Shown: positions 32,329 to 41,633 of the stretch, one piece after another | How positions within the stretch are numbered: position 1 is the stretch's first letter | How the letters are laid out: each line of letters starts with the position of its first letter | Assembly: GCA_965238215.1 (NCBI GenBank) | Contig: OZ250180.1 | Location: 558,001 to 622,000 of the forward strand | Origin: JAPULR01 sp965238215 | GTDB lineage: Bacteria; Chloroflexota; Dehalococcoidia; Lucifugimonadales; GCA-2712585 | DNA: 64,000 bases | Direction: 5' to 3' | Notes under the pieces: generated by a model | Databases searched by the model: none | The model's input: the letters and a program-made list of their open reading frames with translations, nothing else | What the model was told of the DNA's origin: nothing | Program-made: the position numbers and the translations under genes

Positions 32329-33956
32329 AGACGAAGCAGAGAGAGGACTTTACACCGGCGGCCCTGTACGCCAGGGTATCCAGCGACAGGCAGGACGTGG
32401 ATCTGTCCGTAGCGGCACAGCTTCGCGCGTTGCGGGATCACGCGAAGAAGAACAACTACCTGGTCGTGCGGGAGTATATCGACGAAGCAGAAAGCGGAAG
32501 GATTGCTAACAGGCCCCAATTCCGCAAGATGATCGAAGAAGCCAGAAGGCCTGAGGCCCCTTTCCAGGAGATATTGGTCTGGAAGTTCTCAAGATTCACC
32601 AGGAAAAGGGAGCACGCCGTTGCATTCAAGTCCATGCTTCGGCGCAAGGGCATCCGAGTAATCTCCATCACAGAGCAGGCCGACGACACACCTACAGGCA
32701 GGCTCCTTGAGGCCATCATCGAGAGTGTGGACGAATTCTACAGCGAGAATCTGGCTCAGGAAGTAACAAGGGGTATGAGAGAGTCGGCGTCCAGGGGCTT
32801 CTTCCTTGGAGCAAGGGCTCCGTTTGGGTACAAACGCGTAAAGGTCAAGGACGGGGCGAAAGAACGTCCCACTTTGGAGGTGGACTCGGCAACCGCTCCT
32901 GTGGTGAAGGAGATCTTTCAGAGTTCGCTAATGGGCAATGGTCTCAAGGAGATATGTAAGGAACTGAATGATAGAGGAATCACCAACAGGAGCAAGCGCT
33001 GGTACAAGAGTAGCCTAAGCTACCTTCTCTCCAACGAAGCTTACACTGGGACATCCGTCTGGGGTCGGACCAACAAGGGGAAGAAGGCCTCAGATCCCAT
33101 TCGTGTGGAGGGAGCCTGGCCTGCTCTGGTGTCCAGGGAGATGTTCGACGCTGTGCAACAGGCCATGAGAGAGCGGGCACCCAACGTGCAAAGGCCTGGT
33201 AGGGTGGGAAGCCATTACCTACTGAGCGGATTGCTGAAGTGTGGAATGTGTCGCAGGACCTACATAGCGCAGAAAGCCAAGGGGGGACAGTTCGCCTATT
33301 ACATCTGCGGTACGTTGTACCGGGACGGAGCAGGCACCTGCGCGGCCCGCTATCTGAACGTCACAAGGGTCGAGGACTTCATTGTAGAGAAGATTAGGGG
33401 GCGAATCCTCACCGAAGAGACAATCGTTGAACTTGTGACTCTGGCAGCTGAGGAGATCGACGCCATGGCCGGGGAGATGGCCGGTAGGGTGGAAGTGATT
33501 GAGGCGGAGTTAGGGGACGTGAGGAAGAGGCTTGAGAGACTCTACGAGGCGTTGGAGAATAGTGACTTGACCTTAGAGATCCTATCGCCTCGCATATTGT
33601 CTCTGAGGCACCGCGAGGAGCAGCTGGAGGCTGCTCGGGACGATGCCGTACGTCAGTTGGAGCAAAGGAGGATGGAGCTGCCCACTATGGAGGAGATCAA
33701 GGGATACGTGGCGGACTTTAGGGAGTTCCTCAAGGAAGGGGCGATTCCTGAACGTAAGGCCCTCATTCGCAACTTCGTGAAGGGCATTGAGGTATTGGGA
33801 GATGAGGCCACGTTAACCTACACCATCCCCATGCCCAAGGACAGTGTGATCCAGGAATCAGCCTCGGTTCTCGATTTTGTCCAGTACGGCCCACCAAACT
33901 GGACTCGAACTCGTCAGAAGATAGCCGATACAGGAAGGACGTTTCTGTTGGAATAG
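32325..33956 (+). CDS. int: Large serine recombinase (probable integrase of the element)
   Basis: 543 residues, ATG at 32325. The N-terminal catalytic domain has ALYARVSSDRQ with the nucleophilic serine (S19) and later GRLLEAIIESVDEFYSENLA. The recombinase domain includes GARAPFGYKRVKVKDG and RWYKSSLSYLLSNEAYTG. A zinc ribbon (LLKCGMCRRTYIAQK ... CGTLYRDGAGTCAARY) and a long coiled coil (EAELGDVRKRLERLYEALEN, then LRHREEQLEAARDDAVRQLE) follow, the standard large serine integrase layout. Position at the extreme edge of the element, next to host genes, supports its role as integrase. The C-terminal tail GPPNWTRTRQ is unusual. The recombinase is coupled to the upstream CopG-like gene. Confidence 0.93.
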   Translation: MKTKQREDFTPAALYARVSSDRQDVDLSVAAQLRALRDHAKKNNYLVVREYIDEAESGRIANRPQFRKMIEEARRPEAPFQEILVWKFSRFTRKREHAVAFKSMLRRKGIRVISITEQADDTPTGRLLEAIIESVDEFYSENLAQEVTRGMRESASRGFFLGARAPFGYKRVKVKDGAKERPTLEVDSATAPVVKEIFQSSLMGNGLKEICKELNDRGITNRSKRWYKSSLSYLLSNEAYTGTSVWGRTNKGKKASDPIRVEGAWPALVSREMFDAVQQAMRERAPNVQRPGRVGSHYLLSGLLKCGMCRRTYIAQKAKGGQFAYYICGTLYRDGAGTCAARYLNVTRVEDFIVEKIRGRILTEETIVELVTLAAEEIDAMAGEMAGRVEVIEAELGDVRKRLERLYEALENSDLTLEILSPRILSLRHREEQLEAARDDAVRQLEQRRMELPTMEEIKGYVADFREFLKEGAIPERKALIRNFVKGIEVLGDEATLTYTIPMPKDSVIQESASVLDFVQYGPPNWTRTRQKIADTGRTFLLE

Positions 33957-34340
33957 GTTAAAATTGCGGTTGCAAAGATGGGAATTATTAGCCTAACACG
34001 CCTATTTTATGGCCAAGTATGACTCCCCACAGATCCCTCGGCTACAGGGCCCCGGCCCCGGGGGCTTTCCTGTCCTCCATCCCAGTTCCTACCCTTGTCG
34101 GTGTAACATAGCAAGTGGTACAACTAATGGGGGCAGGTCACTTCTGCGTAGTTGTCCATTAAACCCTTGGAACCGGGGGATAATATGTGGGGAAATTGGC
34201 AAAATAACCTGCTTTTAGCTACAACTTCGAATCGAGGCTCGGCAGCCAACTGCCTCTACCCCCTTCCCCTCCCCCACCGCAAATGCACCGGTGCGCTACC
34301 GCTCCTGTTCCACCTTAAAACTCCTAACTGAGAAGGCCCC
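33957..34340. other. Gap at the element-chromosome boundary (possible attachment site)
   Basis: 384 bases without a convincing gene. Serine integrases recombine at sites next to their gene, so the right attachment site probably lies here. An imperfect palindrome ACAGGgccccggccccgggggctttCCTGT spans 34044-34073 and could be an attachment arm or terminator. GC content becomes more chromosome-like toward 34341. The left site was not found, so the exact boundary is unknown. Confidence 0.45.
34044..34073. repeat. GC-rich imperfect palindrome
   Basis: ACAGG and CCTGT flank GGCCCCGGCCCCGGGGGC. It may be a terminator of the recombinase gene (a short CTTTCC follows the stem) or part of an attachment site. 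Confidence 0.4.
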
Positions 34341-35237
34341 ATGAGAATCGCATTCATCGGAACCGGCCACATCGGCAGCCCCATGGCCCGCCACGTCCTG
34401 GAGGCCGGTCACCAACTGACGGTTCACGACCTGGACCGGCAATCTACCATCAGCCTGGAGGAAATGGGAGCCGCCTGGGCGCCCACACCCCAAGCCGCCG
34501 CCGAGGGAAGCGAGATAATCTTCACGTCTCTCCCCGGCCCTCGCGAGGTCGAGGCCGTCGCCCTCGGCTCCCAGTCAGTCTTGGAAGGCGCGTCCGAAGG
34601 CGCCGTCTACGTGGACCTTTCCACCAACTCCCCCAGTTCTGCCCAACGCATCTACGAGGAATTCCAAGCCCATGGCGTTGCCGCCCTCGACGCCCCAGTA
34701 AGCGGTGGTGTTCCCGGCGCGGAGGCCGCCACCCTCTCCATTATGGTCGGCGGCGATCGCGACATCTTCGAGAAAGTGTCACCTGTTCTGCGCTCCATCG
34801 GCGACAAGCTCATCTACTGTGGCCCGCCCGGCAGCGGTATGGTCTGCAAAATCTGCAACAACCTCGTCACCATGAGCCTCGCCGCCTTTCTCCCGGAAGT
34901 CCTTACTCTCGGGGTCGAGGCTGGCGTTGACCTCAAGACCGTTGCGAAGGCCATAGCCAGCGGCTCCGGCAACAACTGGGTGCTGGAGGGCAAGTTTCCC
35001 ACCACCCTATTTCAGGGGAACTTCGAACCCGGCTTCACCCTGAAACTAGCCGCCAAGGACGTGCACCTCGCCACGGAGCTGGGCCGGGAGTTGGGGCTGC
35101 CCATGGAAGCCTCCAACCTCTTTGCCCAGATTTACCGCGCCGCCCTACGCCAGGGCCTGGGCGACCTTGACGCCGACGCCGTGGCTCTCCTCTACGAAGC
35201 TCGCACCGGCACCAAGCTTCGCTTCAGCAACGACTAG
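34341..35237 (+). CDS. NAD(P)-dependent beta-hydroxyacid dehydrogenase
   Basis: 298 residues, ATG at 34341. The N-terminal Rossmann motif is FIGTGHIGSPMARHVLEAGH. The substrate-binding loop ALDAPVSGGVPGAEAATLSI and the catalytic helix GPPGSGMVCKICNN (Lys in a GxxxxxK-type setting) define the 3-hydroxyisobutyrate/beta-hydroxyacid dehydrogenase family. Likely substrates are 3-hydroxyisobutyrate, tartronate semialdehyde or related acids; the sequence does not decide. It is the first clearly chromosomal gene after the element and ends tail-to-tail with recF. Confidence 0.9.
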   Translation: MRIAFIGTGHIGSPMARHVLEAGHQLTVHDLDRQSTISLEEMGAAWAPTPQAAAEGSEIIFTSLPGPREVEAVALGSQSVLEGASEGAVYVDLSTNSPSSAQRIYEEFQAHGVAALDAPVSGGVPGAEAATLSIMVGGDRDIFEKVSPVLRSIGDKLIYCGPPGSGMVCKICNNLVTMSLAAFLPEVLTLGVEAGVDLKTVAKAIASGSGNNWVLEGKFPTTLFQGNFEPGFTLKLAAKDVHLATELGRELGLPMEASNLFAQIYRAALRQGLGDLDADAVALLYEARTGTKLRFSND

Positions 35238-36400
35238 CCGTCGGCCCTTTTCAGCTTGCCGTCCTGCAGCTGGAATACCGACGCTCTGGACAAGTACTCG
35301 TTGCTGAAAGGCTCCAAGTCAGTGGCCGTTATCACCGATTGCACGTACCCTAACACCCGCTCCAACACCTGCACCCGCCTCCGTTCGTCCAACTCCGAGA
35401 GTATGTCGTCTAGCAGCAACAGAGGCTCTCCCTTGTAGGCCGTAAGGTACTGCGCCTCCGAAAGCCGTAGAGTCAGGGCCAACGTCCGCGCCTGGCCGCG
35501 CGACGAGTAAACCCCCATGTCGACGTTGTTCACCAGTAGTTGGAAGTCGTCCCGGTGAGGGCCCAACGCCGTCGACCCCAGCCGAATCTCCCGCCCCTTG
35601 GACATTTCCAAGCCCTTCAGAAAGCCGTCGGCACAGGCTGCGGTGTCGTCTGCAGGCGCAACGCTGGGCAGGTACTCCAACCGCAGGTTCTCCGCGCCCC
35701 CTGTAAGTTCTTGCAGGGTGACCCTCGCAGTTTTCGTCAGAACAGCCATCGTCTGCGCCCTCTGCTGAACTATCAGAGAACCCGACTCCACAAGCTGCTC
35801 GTCCCAGAAGGCCATCTCGCTCCCTCGCGCCCGCCTGTCGCGGATGAGCTTCAGCAGCTGATTACGCTGGTGAAGCACCTTCTGATAGCGCTGTAGAGCC
35901 CGTAGATACGCAGGACTGGACTGCGAAATGAGAATGTCCAGGTATCGACGTCTAACCGAGGGCGAACCCTGCACGAGTCGTATGTCCTCTGCCGAAAAGA
36001 GCACCACGTTCATCAGCCCCACCAGCTCCGCCGCCGTCCTTCGCACCCCGTCGACCCGTACTTCCTTGCGAACAGAGTAGATCGGTGCGCCGTCGGGCGT
36101 GCCGGCCCGGGCCCTATGATGGGGCTGGTACCCAACGATAATCCGCGTGCGACCTTCCTCCCTTTGCACCAACCCGTCCACCGCCGCCTGCCCCAGAGTA
36201 GATGCCGCTTCCCAGTTGACCACCTCTCGCTCGTTCTCCGCCCGGAAGGACTTGGCGATGGCCAGCAGATAGACGGCCTCCAAGATGGTAGTCTTACCCT
36301 GGGCGTTGGCCCCCACCAGAAGACTTGGACCCGCAGGCAATTCTATCTCCAGCCTACGAAAAGCCCGAAAGTTCACGAGATTCAGACGCGCCAGGTGCAT
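35234..36400 (-). CDS. recF: DNA replication and repair protein RecF
   Basis: 388 residues, ATG at 36400. MHLARLNLVNFRAFRRLEIE, then LLVGANAQGKTTILEAVYLL (Walker A), is unmistakable RecF. LLLLDDILSELDERRRVQVL contains the ABC-type signature/Walker B region, and SSRGQARTLALTLRLSEAQY is the signature loop. Length is normal. RecF loads RecA at single-strand gaps via RecOR. It overlaps the convergent dehydrogenase stop by a few bases. No dnaA or dnaN is next to it, so the common dnaA-dnaN-recF arrangement is not present in this window. Confidence 0.96.
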   Translation of the reverse strand: MHLARLNLVNFRAFRRLEIELPAGPSLLVGANAQGKTTILEAVYLLAIAKSFRAENEREVVNWEAASTLGQAAVDGLVQREEGRTRIIVGYQPHHRARAGTPDGAPIYSVRKEVRVDGVRRTAAELVGLMNVVLFSAEDIRLVQGSPSVRRRYLDILISQSSPAYLRALQRYQKVLHQRNQLLKLIRDRRARGSEMAFWDEQLVESGSLIVQQRAQTMAVLTKTARVTLQELTGGAENLRLEYLPSVAPADDTAACADGFLKGLEMSKGREIRLGSTALGPHRDDFQLLVNNVDMGVYSSRGQARTLALTLRLSEAQYLTAYKGEPLLLLDDILSELDERRRVQVLERVLGYVQSVITATDLEPFSNEYLSRASVFQLQDGKLKRADG

Positions 36401-36452
36401 TTAAGACCGCTTTCGCCGGGGAAGTCTGGCGTTGACCTCGAGGGACAGGGAG

Positions 36453-37205
36453 CTAGTCTGAGGATTCCATTGCCCGAATCTCCCGCTCCAGGTCTTCCAC
36501 CTTAGCCTCATCTTCGTCTGAGAGACCGTAGCACCGCTCCAGATATAGCTGGGCCAAACGAGTGCCGCGGCTGGAGAAGTCCTCGGCCGCATTGATCAGC
36601 TTGCTCACGTAGTAGCGTTCGGGGAGAAAGCGGGCAAGGGTGTGAAGCTCACTGCTCACCTCCTCTCGCATCTCCCTGTCACGCCCCTCCAAGGCGTACC
36701 GGAACTTTACCACAAGCTTGGAAAGCTCGTTCAACCGGTCCTTCTCCCCCAACAAGCTGTACATCACCTCGCTGACGCTCAGCCCCTCATCCGCAGACTC
36801 TTCCAAAGCGGGGACCTTTTGAGAATCGTCAAACTTCGACCATATCTCGGAGTATTCGTGGGCGATTTCGCCCACGGCCTGCATTCCTCCCGCAACGTCC
36901 CGAGGCGAATGAATGCCGCCGTATATCAGGTCGTCCCCTCGCGCTTCCGCCAGCTGGATCAGCCGATCATAGCTCTCAACGTCCTCGGGGACAGGCGGCA
37001 TTGGGAAGGACGAAATCTCTGCTACCGATGCCCCGCCCAGGGAAGTGGCCAGGAATGGCGGGACGTACTTGGCAATGTTCACCGGGAACGGAAACACTAC
37101 CACATAGGTGGCGTATAGCTTCTCCGAGTCCATGCCGTCGCGAAAATAGACCAGCGCATGGCCGCGGGGCTTTTCCGGATTGCCAATTTCGAAGTCTAAG
37201 GCCAT
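36453..37205 (-). CDS. Conserved hypothetical protein (recF neighbour)
   Basis: 250 residues, ATG at 37205 (GCCATTAG on the plus strand). It opens MALDFEIGNPEKPRGHALVY and contains YVVVFPFPVNIAKYVPPFLA and GDDLIYGGIHSPRDVAGGMQ; the C-terminal 100 residues are helical (LNELSKLVVKFRYALEGRDR). No catalytic motif is seen. A similar architecture in other Chloroflexota is suspected but could not be checked. It is 52 bases upstream of recF and probably co-transcribed. Confidence 0.6.
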   Translation of the reverse strand: MALDFEIGNPEKPRGHALVYFRDGMDSEKLYATYVVVFPFPVNIAKYVPPFLATSLGGASVAEISSFPMPPVPEDVESYDRLIQLAEARGDDLIYGGIHSPRDVAGGMQAVGEIAHEYSEIWSKFDDSQKVPALEESADEGLSVSEVMYSLLGEKDRLNELSKLVVKFRYALEGRDREMREEVSSELHTLARFLPERYYVSKLINAAEDFSSRGTRLAQLYLERCYGLSDEDEAKVEDLEREIRAMESSD

Positions 37206-37282
37206 TAGTCGCTAGAAGAAAAGTTTGCTCTCGGAGTTAACGGGTCGAATTCGTGCAGGTAAGTATAACCCATCACTGCCTG

Positions 37283-37663
37283 CTAAATGACCGCCGTTGC
37301 TTCCACTTCAACGCGGAACTCCGGCTCTGCCAGTCCGCTTATGAGCACCAGCGTACTGGCCGGAGGGTTGCCAGACGTGAGGTGTTTATCCCTTGCCTCC
37401 CGGAAGCCCGCTATGTCCTCCCGGTGGGTCAGATACACGGTTATCTTAGTCATGTGCTCGAATCCCGCTCCCACCGATGCCAACGCCGCTTTGAGGTTTT
37501 GGAATACCTGGTCCGTTTGGGATCCGATGTCGCTACCGGCCAGGGTGCCGTCGGGCCTCCTGCCCACCTGCCCGGAAATATACGCAACGTCGCCTGCCTT
37601 TACCACGTGGGTAAAGCCCCGCGGCGGGGCCACGTCGATAGGGTTGATGTGTTCCAATGCCAT
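37283..37663 (-). CDS. RidA-family deaminase-like protein
   Basis: 126 residues from ATG at 37663, with GGAGG six bases upstream (a GTG just before it is also possible). HVVKAGDVAYISGQVGRRPD, then QVFQNLKAALASVGAGFEHM and KITVYLTHREDI, with a final FRVEVEATAVI, is a full RidA/YjgF/UK114 domain. RidA proteins hydrolyse reactive enamine/imine intermediates; the usual catalytic Arg near residue 105 was not located precisely. Coupled to the upstream DUF35 gene. Confidence 0.9.
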   Translation of the reverse strand: MALEHINPIDVAPPRGFTHVVKAGDVAYISGQVGRRPDGTLAGSDIGSQTDQVFQNLKAALASVGAGFEHMTKITVYLTHREDIAGFREARDKHLTSGNPPASTLVLISGLAEPEFRVEVEATAVI

Positions 37664-38151
37664 CACGCGCCTCCTAGATGAAATGGTCGGTCAATGGGTT
37701 TAAAGAATAGTATGTCGGCTATGCCGCCCGTGCGGACCTCTCGCCACTGAGGCTCCACGGCCAGACCCGTCCGAAGCTGCGCCAAGTCCATGCCAGCCAT
37801 CAGGTGGACTATGCCGCCCCGCACGCCTTCCCAGCCGATGACCGCCGCCGCTACTGGCTTCGCCAGAGCGTCCTCGTCCAGATTGCGATGCATCAGCGTG
37901 AAGGTCTTCACAAAGCCGGGGCCTTCCACGGGACTCCAACCCGACGTATCCACGAAGCAACGTTCGCAATAGATCTTGGGCAACAGAAACCTCTCACGGC
38001 AGACCGGACACTCCGATGCCAGGATAATTTTCTCGTCCCTCAGCGCGGTGAAGAACCGCTGTCCAGCAACGCCCACTGTATAGCGGTGATGGATGGGAAT
38101 GTTTCCCCGCCACTGACCGATGCGTTCCCGCTCCTGGATTTCTTCAATCAT
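37663..38151 (-). CDS. DUF35 zinc-ribbon OB-fold protein
   Basis: 162 residues, ATG at 38151. ILASECPVCRERFLLPKIYC and ERCFVDTSGWSPVEGPG supply the two CxxC pairs of a DUF35 zinc ribbon, followed by an OB-fold segment GFVKTFTLMHRNLDED. DUF35 proteins partner with thiolases, probably delivering acyl-CoA. Two of these and two thiolases lie together here, so they likely form paired complexes. The RidA gene overlaps its 3' end. Confidence 0.88.
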   Translation of the reverse strand: MIEEIQERERIGQWRGNIPIHHRYTVGVAGQRFFTALRDEKIILASECPVCRERFLLPKIYCERCFVDTSGWSPVEGPGFVKTFTLMHRNLDEDALAKPVAAAVIGWEGVRGGIVHLMAGMDLAQLRTGLAVEPQWREVRTGGIADILFFKPIDRPFHLGGA

Positions 38152-38186
38152 CTCCTGACCACTTGCTCTTTAGACCTTTCGAATTC

Positions 38187-38702
38187 TCAGTCGATCAGCT
38201 TGAAATAGCGGATGTCGGTGATAGACCCCTCTCGTTCCTCGGGCGGCTTCCACACCGCTTGAACCCTCTTGCCTATGGCCACCCTCGTCAGCACAGTCTC
38301 CAGATCTTCCCCCACTTCTCCCAGCACGTGAAGAATTCCCATTCCGGGGCTGGCCCCGTCTATCTCTATAACGGCAGGGACCTCCGGCGTCTCCCGACGG
38401 GTGGCGTCCCAATTCACGAAGCTCACGGAAAACGTGTTGACAACCCCCGTGTCCGACAGCCGCGTCCATCGGTCCATTGGCACGTAGCAGAGTTCGCAAA
38501 AGGCCCGCGGCGGTACCACGGTGCGCTTGCACTGGGAACATCGTAGGCCCAGAATTTCCCCGTTCTTCAGTCCCGCCATGAACCGGCCCACGGCGGCGCC
38601 CGTGTCCCACGCGTACTCCATCTTGCCTCGCCAGCGCGTGACGAGAACTTCGCCCCGCCGCAGGGCCTCGTCGGTCAAAGAAGTTCCTGCAAAGGGTTTC
38701 AC
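38187..38702 (-). CDS. DUF35 zinc-ribbon OB-fold protein (second)
   Basis: 171 residues, GTG start at 38702, preceded by AGAGAACGT. ILGLRCSQCKRTVVPPRAFC and ELCYVPMDRWTRLSDTG provide the paired CxxC zinc ribbon, and VVNTFSVSFVNWDATRRETP is the OB-fold entry. It differs from the neighbour at 37663, so the two are paralogues specialised for different partners. It is five bases from the thiolase stop at 38708, so it probably pairs with that thiolase. Confidence 0.88.
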   Translation of the reverse strand: MKPFAGTSLTDEALRRGEVLVTRWRGKMEYAWDTGAAVGRFMAGLKNGEILGLRCSQCKRTVVPPRAFCELCYVPMDRWTRLSDTGVVNTFSVSFVNWDATRRETPEVPAVIEIDGASPGMGILHVLGEVGEDLETVLTRVAIGKRVQAVWKPPEEREGSITDIRYFKLID

Positions 38703-38707
38703 GTTCT

Positions 38708-39892
38708 CTAACTCTGCTTTCCTAAAATTACTACAGTCCCCACCTGCATCAGGTCACCCCATGCCTGGGCCAATCCCCTCTGCACCGGGCGCTTCACCTG
38801 CCGCTTCCCGGCGCGACCTTCCAGCTGCCAGAAGATCTCTGCTACCTTCATTACGCCCGCAGCCGATATCGGATTGCCAACTCCCATTAGTCCGCCGGAG
38901 GGGGTGGCCGGAATGCCCGTCTCCGTATCCCTGTCCCAGAACCCCTCCTCAACCAGCCGTGGCGCCTGGCCCTTATCCGCCAGCTGCAGCCCCTCCAGAT
39001 GGTGAAGCTCTTTGTAGGCAAAGGGGTCGTAGGGTTCCACTACGTGAATTTCTCGCCGCGGGTCGGTAACTCCCGCCATTTTGTAGGCCATGAGGGCTGC
39101 CTTCTCCACGTACCTCGGATAGTAAAGGTCTCGGTTGGTCCAGTAGGAAGTGTCCAGGTTCCAGCCTACCCCCTCTATCCATACCGGGTCCAGGCCTCGT
39201 TTTTTCACAAACTCTTCGGATGCCAGCACCATGGCCCCAGCCCCGTCGCTGATGGGCGAGACCATCAATCGCTGCACCGGCCAGGCCATTACCTCCGAGT
39301 CCATTATCTGCTCAATGGTAAAATCCCCGGAGATACCCGACTGGGACGAAGGGTGGTCCATGCCGTTACGCTTATTCTTCTGGGCCACCTTAGCGAAAAT
39401 CTCCATGGGCACACCGTGGGCATTCATGTACCGATTCATTTCCAGGGAGAATATCCACAGTAGGTTCACGCCCAAGGGCCGTTCCAAGAACTGGTCGTAA
39501 ATGGCGTTGAAACACCCCTGAGGATGTGGAAGAGCAGAGGACATCTTCTCTTCGCCCACCACCAGGCAGGTGTCGAAATGGCCGCTCGCAACATGGTACC
39601 AGCCGTTGATGATGCCAAAGACGCCGGATCCGCCCCCCACGTAGCTGCGCATGAAGGGCTTCCCCCGACCGCCGGACCCGTCGGCCAGGTATTCCCCGTT
39701 CATGTGTACGCCATCGAAGGCGTCCGGGGCCGTCACCGACACAACCGCGTCCATGTCGTCAATCTGCAATGAAGCGTCGTCCAGGGCCGCCCGGGCCGCC
39801 TGGAACGCCAGCTCCTTGGGCGTCTCCAGGGCGCGGCGCATGAACCGGGTCAACCCAGCCCCCAAGATTGCCACCCGATTCCTATAAGCCAC
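38708..39892 (-). CDS. Thiolase-family protein (SCP2-like)
   Basis: 394 residues, GTG start at 39892 behind GAGGAGATATC. RVAILGAGLTRFMRRALETP, then AFQAARAALDDASLQIDDMD, begins a thiolase fold. GGGSGVFGIINGWYHVASGH is the nucleophile region (no Cys visible at the usual position), and HVVEPYDPFAYKELHHLEGL, then GVGNPISAAGVMKVAEIFWQ, holds the C-terminal HxxG-type motif. These SCP2-type thiolases usually work with DUF35 proteins in acyl-CoA cleavage or condensation. Lack of an obvious active-site Cys should be checked against homologues. Confidence 0.85.
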   Translation of the reverse strand: MAYRNRVAILGAGLTRFMRRALETPKELAFQAARAALDDASLQIDDMDAVVSVTAPDAFDGVHMNGEYLADGSGGRGKPFMRSYVGGGSGVFGIINGWYHVASGHFDTCLVVGEEKMSSALPHPQGCFNAIYDQFLERPLGVNLLWIFSLEMNRYMNAHGVPMEIFAKVAQKNKRNGMDHPSSQSGISGDFTIEQIMDSEVMAWPVQRLMVSPISDGAGAMVLASEEFVKKRGLDPVWIEGVGWNLDTSYWTNRDLYYPRYVEKAALMAYKMAGVTDPRREIHVVEPYDPFAYKELHHLEGLQLADKGQAPRLVEEGFWDRDTETGIPATPSGGLMGVGNPISAAGVMKVAEIFWQLEGRAGKRQVKRPVQRGLAQAWGDLMQVGTVVILGKQS

Positions 39893-39901
39893 GATATCTC
39901 C

Positions 39902-41056
39902 TCATCGAGCGGCTTCCAGAATGGCCACGCCTCCGCTGGCCGTTGGTATGCCCCGCCACGATTGAGCCAGTCCCAGGCTGACAGACTCCAACTGCCGCGT
40001 GCCTGCCATACCCCTTAGCTGGAGCACCAGTTCCAACACGCTGCGCAGGCCTGAGAGATCGTGGGTGTAGCCACAACCCAAATTACCGCCTGAAACATTG
40101 ACGGGCAAAGAACCATTGCAATCGAACACGCCCTCTTCCAACATTACGCCGGAACGGCCAGCGGGCGCCAGTCCCAACGCCTCAAGGTGCTGAAGCTCCT
40201 TGTAGGCGAAGGTGTCGTCCACCTCCGCCAGCTGAATCTCACGTGTCGGATCGTCTATCTCCGCCATCTTGTACGCACGGCGGGCGGCGTCAACGGCGTA
40301 ACCGGCGCGGCCCCACTCCCTCTCCTCCAGGTTTGGGGTTTCCTGACCCCAACCGATGCCCTTTATGTAAACGGGGCTGCCATGCATATTCGCCGCCGCT
40401 TCTTCCGTCGCCAGAACCATGACGATGGACCCGTCAGCCGTTCGTGCACTTTGCTCCTCTCTCAGGGGGTCCGCAACAACCATAGACGTCATTATGTCTT
40501 CAACGGACATGCTAACTCCGTAGGCCGCCATGGGATTTAGTTGAGCATTCTCTCTATTCTTCACTACCACCGCCGCCGTCTGCTCCTCCGTGTTGCCGGA
40601 ATTCTCCAGAAACGCCCGCATATCCAACCCCGCCACAAACCGGGGATGCAGGTCCAAGGGGCGCACATTCACCGGATCCAAGGCCATTGCTTCCACGTGG
40701 GCGGGGTAGAGAATGTTGGAAGCCTTGGAGCGCCCTTCCACAACGGCAATGTGAAACTCTCCAGTCTGCAGCTGTAGAAATACGGAGCCGAGGGCCGTGA
40801 TGCCGTCAGCGGTGATGGTGTGCACAGGCTTAAGGACAGCGCCCAGCTGGTCCGGGACGTACTCGTCGGCGATGGCCGTGCCTTCCAGGTAGTCTTCGCT
40901 CACTGAGACGAAGGTATCCACCTGCCCCGGCTCGATGCCGGCGTCTGCGTATGCCCTGACTGCCGCCTCGAAGATCAACTCCCGGAAGGAAGCCTCGGGA
41001 GATAAGGGACGGAAGGCTGTGAAGCCAACGCCGACTATGGCCACTCTCTGGGGCAT
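39902..41056 (-). CDS. Thiolase-family protein (SCP2-like), second copy
   Basis: 384 residues, ATG at 41056. RVAIVGVGFTAFRPLSPEAS and AAVRAYADAGIEPGQVDTFV form the N-terminal half, and AEVDDTFAYKELQHLEALGL, then NVSGGNLGCGYTHDLSGLRS, the C-terminal catalytic region. It is clearly paralogous to the next gene (similar FAYKELxHLExL). Together with the two DUF35 proteins it may form heteromeric thiolase complexes. The gene order thiolase-thiolase-DUF35-DUF35-RidA suggests a catabolic acyl-CoA pathway; the substrate is not evident. Confidence 0.85.
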   Translation of the reverse strand: MPQRVAIVGVGFTAFRPLSPEASFRELIFEAAVRAYADAGIEPGQVDTFVSVSEDYLEGTAIADEYVPDQLGAVLKPVHTITADGITALGSVFLQLQTGEFHIAVVEGRSKASNILYPAHVEAMALDPVNVRPLDLHPRFVAGLDMRAFLENSGNTEEQTAAVVVKNRENAQLNPMAAYGVSMSVEDIMTSMVVADPLREEQSARTADGSIVMVLATEEAAANMHGSPVYIKGIGWGQETPNLEEREWGRAGYAVDAARRAYKMAEIDDPTREIQLAEVDDTFAYKELQHLEALGLAPAGRSGVMLEEGVFDCNGSLPVNVSGGNLGCGYTHDLSGLRSVLELVLQLRGMAGTRQLESVSLGLAQSWRGIPTASGGVAILEAAR

Positions 41057-41207
41057 CAGCTAACCGCCGGTAGGGAAGTACCTGTCATGGCCCATGCATT
41101 GTAGCCGCCGAAACCCCGCCTTTCAACCTCAGGCCACCCGCCGAGACACTATGTCCACAGCGAAGAATCGTGTCGTCTTTCCGGCAACTCCCCTCTACAT
41201 TCTCTCG

Positions 41208-41633
41208 TCAGAGGGGGTTGCGCCACAACAAGCCAGGAAACCGGGCAAAGTCCCCGTCGTTGGAATGGACCTCCGCCTCATTCTCCATGGCAATGGCCGC
41301 AATGTGACAGTCCGTCACCAGATTGCCGCCTACCCCTACTGCAGCGAGACAACGCCGAAAATGGACCAGGTGCTCGCTGCCGGGGTTTAACGGCGTCACA
41401 TGGGGGAATTCTAACCATTGCTGTACGTAGTCAATGGCCTTCTCCGGCGACACCGGCTGAGCCACCGATTTGGGGAGAGTTACCAACCGTACGAACCCTG
41501 TAATGACCACCCAAGGAAGACCCACAGTCTCCCGTCCGTTCAACAAGCTATTCCACCAACGCCGCGCAGCTTCGTGCTGTGGAGCTGCGCTGTTGTGAGC
41601 ATATATCAGTAGGTTCAGATCCGGGACAATCAC
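41208..41633 (-). CDS. vapC: PIN-domain toxin (VapC-like)
   Basis: 141 residues, GTG at 41633 overlapping the antitoxin stop by four bases. MIVPDLNLLIYAHNSAAPQH starts with the first acidic PIN residue (D5). ETVGLPWVVITGFVRLVT follows, and C-terminal VGGNLVTDCHIAAIAMENEA and VHSNDGDFARFPGL hold the remaining Asp residues. VapC proteins are ribonucleases that cut tRNA or rRNA. It is separated from trpB only by its antitoxin gene. Confidence 0.9.
   Translation of the reverse strand: MIVPDLNLLIYAHNSAAPQHEAARRWWNSLLNGRETVGLPWVVITGFVRLVTLPKSVAQPVSPEKAIDYVQQWLEFPHVTPLNPGSEHLVHFRRCLAAVGVGGNLVTDCHIAAIAMENEAEVHSNDGDFARFPGLLWRNPL

Noticed and set aside
33880..33956. tRNA gene fragment at the integrase 3' end
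   Set aside because: GTTCGAGTCC resembles a T-arm on the minus strand, but the flanking bases cannot form the 5-base T stem, so no tRNA is called.
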